Part shown: in pieces, positions 4,383-6,170 of the stretch
Position numbering within the stretch: the stretch's first letter is position 1
How the letters are laid out: every line of letters begins with the position of its first letter
Assembly (NCBI GenBank): GCA_016935775.1
Contig: JAFGQF010000142.1
Span: 1 to 6,170 of the forward strand
Length of the DNA: 6,170 nt
DNA from: Caldifarciminota bacterium
Lineage (GTDB): Bacteria > Hydrothermota > Tepidihabitantia > Tepidihabitantales > Tepidihabitantaceae
Direction of reading: 5' to 3'
Position numbers and translations under genes: made by a program
Notes under the pieces: generated by a model
What the model was told of the DNA's origin: nothing
The model's database searches: none
What the model saw: only the letters and a program-made list of their open reading frames with translations

Positions 4383-6170
4383 GAACTCGAGGTTGAGTCC
4401 GACCTTGACCTGGCGCGGCGCGCCGAAGTTGATCGGGTTGTCGACAAGGTCGAGGTAGGCGACGCGGTAGGCGACGTACTCCTCCTCGTCGGTGATGTAG
4501 CCGTTGTGGTCGCGGTCGCGCGCGGGGTGGTACGTGCCGCTCAGGAGCGTCGCGTCCAGTGTCCCGGCCCAGTTGGCCGGCGAGAAGGTCCAGATGTAGC
4601 CGTCGTCGTCGGGCAGGCCGGTCGCACCGTAAACCCACTGTGCCGTCTGGGCGTTGAGCAGGTTGGTGACCACGCAGGTCAGGCCCAGCCGGACCGGGCC
4701 GACGCCGAAGTACTTGGCGGCGTTCAGGTCGACCGTGACCCGGGGCGGCATCCGCGCCGAGTTCACCTCGGCGGTACGGCGGCCGGCGTTCAGCCGCCTG
4801 ACCTCGCGCGGCGTGTAAGGCAGGCCCGAACCGAAGTTCAGCAGGCCGGAGGCATTGAAATCCCGCAGGGGCACGAAGCCGAAATCCGCCGGCAGGTCGC
4901 AACCAAGACTGAGCTTGGCGTTGTGGGTCTCGTCGAACTCGAGGGCGTAGTCGCGCCGCGGCGGCTCCATCTCCAGTCCGGTCACCGGGTCAACACCGTA
5001 GCGGTAGCGCTCGTAGTACCACTCGTAGGTCGAGGAGGCGGTGCCGCGTGCCATCGAGAGGCCGTAGCTGACTCGGGCGTTCCAGTAATCGGCGCTCGCC
5101 TTCAGGAACCCGATCTCGAAGCCGCGGACGCTGCCGTACTCCTCGTTGACCAGCGGGTAGTAGCCGAGCGGGACCGCCGGCTGGAAGCGCGTGCCCATCA
5201 GGTCGAAGATGTCCTTGTAGTACGCGGTCAGGTCGGCGATCACCACGTCGGTGAGCTGCTGCTCGAGACCGAGTTCGTAGGCGATGGTCTGCTGGGCGCG
5301 CAGGTCCGGGTTGCCGATTATCTGGTTGCCCCGCGAGTAGGCCGCCGACGAGATGTTGTCGAACAGGTAACGGTACGCCGGCGTCTGGAAGAAATGGCCG
5401 TAGCTGAACCGGAACTTGGTGCGTACCGTTATCGGGAACGACACCCCGAGCCGGGGCGACAGCTTGTATTTCACCAGCGCGGCTATCCGCGACGTGTCTT
5501 CGACGTTATCGGGATTTGCCCGCTTGAAGGCGTTCGGGTCGAGGTAGTCAAGCCTGAGCCCGGCCCTGACAACCAGGTCCTCGAAGTCCATCCTGTCCTG
5601 GATGAATGCCGCGACATTCACCGGGTCGTAGTTGTAGTAGTCCACGAACGGGTTCGGGTCGGTCGGCAGCGAGTTGTAGCGCCGCGACAGGTAGTTCTGG
5701 CGCAGTTCGACCCCGCCCTTCAGTTCGTGAACTCTGCCGATGTTGTGGGTCAGGTCGGCCTTGATGTTGGCGACGTTGGCCCAGTGCATCAGGAAGAAAC
5801 GGTAGTCGCCGGCGCCGTAGAACAGGTTGTAGACCCCCCAGGGGTTGTTGGCATTGGCGTTGGTCTGCTGGACATAACCCGGCAGCGGCCTGAACAGCGC
5901 CGCGGAATCGGCGAGCACCGAATCCTCGGCCTTGAAGATATAGTCCTCCCAGAACCGGACCGAGAAATCCCGCTCCTCGGCCTCGCGTTCGAGATCGCGG
6001 ACCGCCTGGGTCCGATGGTTCCGGAAGTAGCCGGCCCGGACGGTGTAGAAGGTGTTCTCGGTCAGCATGTGGTTGACCGATAGGTCGGCCTTGCCGACCC
6101 GCTCGCGCCTTGAGGTGAACCGGTCGAGGTTGTACTTGAACCCGAGGTGGTTCTCGCTCTCCCGGTCGTA
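4380..6170 (-). CDS. TonB-dependent-receptor-type outer-membrane beta-barrel, C-terminal 596 residues (runs off the right edge)
   Basis: The reading frame is open from the window edge (first visible codon at 6168-6170) to TAG at 4380-4382, so the true start is outside; the Met at 6066-6068 is internal. The visible part is the barrel of a TonB-dependent receptor: alternating strands and polar loops, HELKGGVELRQNYLS, AAFIQDRMDFEDLVVRAGLRLDY, then FRFSYGHFFQTPAYRYL, GNPDLRAQQTIAYELGLEQ and SVRGFEIGF, the usual C-terminal barrel sequence order of this superfamily. It ends VKVGLNLEF with a terminal Phe as expected for barrel insertion. The plug, TonB box and any carboxypeptidase-like N-terminal domain would lie beyond the edge and cannot be confirmed. 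A canonical EF-hand loop (DRDHNGYITDEE) lies 45 residues from the C-terminus, probably in the last surface loop. The gene is first of the visible operon. No SusD-type lipoprotein follows, so a classic SusCD glycan importer is not supported. The ligand is unknown. Confidence 0.87.
   Translation of the reverse strand, partial: YDRESENHLGFKYNLDRFTSRRERVGKADLSVNHMLTENTFYTVRAGYFRNHRTQAVRDLEREAEERDFSVRFWEDYIFKAEDSVLADSAALFRPLPGYVQQTNANANNPWGVYNLFYGAGDYRFFLMHWANVANIKADLTHNIGRVHELKGGVELRQNYLSRRYNSLPTDPNPFVDYYNYDPVNVAAFIQDRMDFEDLVVRAGLRLDYLDPNAFKRANPDNVEDTSRIAALVKYKLSPRLGVSFPITVRTKFRFSYGHFFQTPAYRYLFDNISSAAYSRGNQIIGNPDLRAQQTIAYELGLEQQLTDVVIADLTAYYKDIFDLMGTRFQPAVPLGYYPLVNEEYGSVRGFEIGFLKASADYWNARVSYGLSMARGTASSTYEWYYERYRYGVDPVTGLEMEPPRRDYALEFDETHNAKLSLGCDLPADFGFVPLRDFNASGLLNFGSGLPYTPREVRRLNAGRRTAEVNSARMPPRVTVDLNAAKYFGVGPVRLGLTCVVTNLLNAQTAQWVYGATGLPDDDGYIWTFSPANWAGTLDATLLSGTYHPARDRDHNGYITDEEEYVAYRVAYLDLVDNPINFGAPRQVKVGLNLEF
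4482..4517 (-). other. Canonical EF-hand calcium-binding loop within the receptor barrel
   Basis: The 12 codons read DRDHNGYITDEE. Position 1 Asp, 3 Asp, 5 Asn, 6 Gly, 8 Ile and 12 Glu all fit the canonical EF-hand loop. It is followed by EYVAYRVAYLDLV, which could form the exiting helix or lead into the final strands. The preceding stretch (GTYHPAR) does not look like an entering helix, so this may be an isolated loop rather than a full helix-loop-helix pair. Confidence 0.7.

Noticed and set aside
3955..4902. Minus-strand open frame of 315 codons spanning the receptor/secreted-protein junction
   Set aside because: Arg/Gly/Pro-rich out-of-frame translation across two well-supported genes, with no motif.
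3780..6083. Plus-strand open frame of 767 codons
   Set aside because: Arg/Val/Gly-rich with no recognisable motifs. It is in complementary codon register with two well-supported minus-strand outer-envelope genes and is explained by their avoidance of TTA, CTA and TCA.
1395..6170. SusC/SusD-type glycan uptake pair
   Set aside because: The protein after the receptor has no lipobox Cys and no SusD-like sequence, and has an FCB-type secretion tail instead. The receptor's N-terminus is not visible for a SusC-specific call.

Overview
The window is GC-rich and compact, and every supported gene lies on the minus strand. From high to low coordinate, which is the direction of transcription, the genes are: (1) the C-terminal 596 residues of a TonB-dependent-receptor-type outer-membrane beta-barrel, running off the right edge; (2) a roughly 991-residue secreted multidomain protein with a fibronectin-III-like module and a FlgD-like/Por-secretion-type C-terminal tail; (3) a complete 345-residue PorV/PorQ-like outer-membrane barrel protein; and (4), after a gap of 109 bases packed with inverted repeats, the N-terminal 77 residues of an exodeoxyribonuclease III (xth/exoA-type AP endonuclease), running off the left edge.

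Genes 1 to 3 form a tight operon. The receptor's TAG stop supplies the first G of the Shine-Dalgarno sequence of gene 2. Gene 2 is separated from gene 3 by 14 bases that carry a strong AGGAGG site. A 12-bp perfect GC hairpin just after gene 3 is the likely end of the transcript. The repair nuclease downstream is on the same strand but probably belongs to a separate unit.

The combination of a receptor barrel, a giant secreted protein with a C-terminal sorting-type tail and a PorV-like barrel is typical of the Bacteroidetes/FCB superphylum and related uncultured lineages (Zixibacteria, Latescibacteria, WOR-3 or KSB1-like). The high GC argues against a typical Bacteroidetes genome. A candidate-phylum origin is therefore an inference, and no marker gene in the window fixes the taxon.

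Functionally, the three envelope proteins can be read as a surface module: a receptor or transporter, a secreted or surface-anchored product, and a PorV-like protein which, in the type IX secretion system, binds the C-terminal signals of cargo. Two calcium-binding-type loops stand out, one a textbook EF-hand loop near the end of the receptor barrel and one a DxNxNG-type loop in the secreted protein. No mobile elements, CRISPR arrays or tRNA/rRNA genes were seen. Long plus-strand open frames are codon-register shadows of the minus-strand genes.
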